From Pseudomonas sp. PA15(2017) (lineage in GTDB: Bacteria; Pseudomonadota; Gammaproteobacteria; Pseudomonadales; Pseudomonadaceae), in contig NZ_MSXV01000055.1 in the NCBI RefSeq assembly GCF_001945395.1, forward strand, positions 109,044 to 173,043: a DNA stretch of 64,000 nt, written 5' to 3'. Every line of letters starts with the position of its first letter. Positions within the stretch are counted from its first letter, which is position 1. Below, piece by piece: positions 63,243 through 64,000 of this stretch. A program made the position numbers and the translations under genes. The notes under the pieces were generated by a model. It searched no databases and had not been told where the DNA came from. It saw only the letters and a program-made list of their open reading frames with translations.

Positions 63243-64000
63243 ATGGCCAAACGCCAACTCAACCGCCGGCAAAACTGGCGTATCGAAAAGATCCAGGGCG
63301 AGCGCGCCGCACGCGCCGCCAAGCGCGAATCCCGCGTGATGGAAACCTTGGAAGGCGGCGATCTGGGCCCGGAGCAGACCGGCTTGGTGATCGCCCACTT
63401 CGGCGTGCAGGTGGAAGTCGAAGCCACCGACGGCGAACTGAGCGGCCAGGTATTCCGCTGCCACCTGCGCGCCAACCTGCCGACGCTGGTCACTGGCGAC
63501 CGCGTGGTGTGGCGGCCGGGCAACCAGGGCATCGGCGTGATCGTCGCCCAGCTGCCGCGCGACACCGAGCTGTGCCGCCCGGACACCCGCGGCCAGCTGA
63601 AGCCGGTGGCGGCCAACGTCGACCTGATCGTCATCGTTTTTGCGCCGCTGCCGGAACCGCACGCCAACCTGATCGACCGCTACCTGGTCGCCGCCGAACA
63701 TGCCGGCATTCGCCCACTGCTGCTGCTCAACAAGGCCGACCTGATCGATGCACAGAACGAAACCGCGCTGAACGCGCTGCTCGGCGTCTATCGCCAGTTG
63801 GGTTATCCATTACTGGAAGTCTCGGCGCTGGAGGGCGATGGCATGGAGCAGCTCAAGAGGCAGCTCGACGGCAACATCAGCGTCTTCGTGGGACAGTCGG
63901 GCGTCGGCAAGTCGTCGCTGGTCAACAGCCTGCTGCCGGGCGTCGACACCCGCGTCGGCGCGCTGTCGGAACTGACCGGCAAGGGCACCCACACCACTAC
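63243..64000 (+). CDS. rsgA: Small ribosomal subunit biogenesis GTPase RsgA (5' part)
   Basis: The first 252 residues of a circularly permuted GTPase that acts late in 30S maturation; the gene runs off the right edge. A basic N-terminus (MAKRQLNRRQNWRIEKIQ) and OB domain (about 40-110) are followed by G4 LLNKADLID (about 160), then G1 GQSGVGKSSL (about 218) and the G2 region TGKGTHTT: the G4-G1 order proves the permutation. The C-terminal zinc domain is outside the window. Confidence 0.95.
   Translation, partial: MAKRQLNRRQNWRIEKIQGERAARAAKRESRVMETLEGGDLGPEQTGLVIAHFGVQVEVEATDGELSGQVFRCHLRANLPTLVTGDRVVWRPGNQGIGVIVAQLPRDTELCRPDTRGQLKPVAANVDLIVIVFAPLPEPHANLIDRYLVAAEHAGIRPLLLLNKADLIDAQNETALNALLGVYRQLGYPLLEVSALEGDGMEQLKRQLDGNISVFVGQSGVGKSSLVNSLLPGVDTRVGALSELTGKGTHTT

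Overview
The window is high-GC chromosomal DNA from a Pseudomonas species other than P. aeruginosa PAO1. Protein sequences and gene order match the genus closely. Three blocks follow the PAO1 order as I recall it, but they are joined differently: fabY-cysQ-nudE-yrfG (PA5174-5177 region), a urea-transport/acetyltransferase/oxaloacetate-decarboxylase block (PA4858-4873 region), and ygiQ through rsgA (PA4928-4952 region). The PAO1 locus numbers are from memory and were not searched.

Layout. 1-9.4 kb: fabY (initiating ketoacyl synthase), an iron-regulated cassette (ECF sigma, FecR-type anti-sigma, divergent TonB-dependent receptor, Fur box between them), then cysQ-nudE and a divergent HAD nucleotidase. 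9.4-22 kb: a nitrogen-scavenging unit. A textbook sigma-54 promoter precedes allophanate hydrolase, urea carboxylase, a GntR/FCD regulator and the urea ABC transporter urtABCDE. Together these import urea and split it by the ATP- and biotin-dependent route that needs no nickel. 22-33 kb: accessory and housekeeping genes: SDR dehydrogenase, chemoreceptor, two acetyltransferases (one PitA-like), a small DksA-type zinc protein, oxaloacetate decarboxylase, an orphan solute-binding protein, three membrane proteins, an Hsp70 relative (YegD type) and a methyltransferase. 33-64 kb: conserved core: ygiQ, a NicD-type diguanylate cyclase, dnaB, the rpsF-rpsR-DUF2232-rplI operon, rlmB-rnr, two tandem tRNA-Leu(CAG) genes, a second chemoreceptor, purA, hisZ, hflC-hflK-hflX-hfq, miaA, mutL-amiB-tsaE-nnr, queG, orn, a membrane-anchored methyltransferase and the 5' part of rsgA, which runs off the window.

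No CRISPR array, prophage or intact insertion sequence was seen. REP-type inverted repeats (core gtgggagcgggccatgcccg) occur between urtB and urtC, after ygiQ, and inside a 183-bp MITE-like element after purA. The most interesting points are: the sigma-54-driven urea amidolyase unit occupying a neighbourhood where related genomes carry urease; the iron-uptake cassette between fabY and cysQ; a candidate S6:S18 autoregulatory RNA hairpin before rpsF; the paired compensatory change between the two tRNA-Leu copies; and the absence of alr and the DUF2065 gene from their usual places. I found no clearly undescribed multi-gene system.
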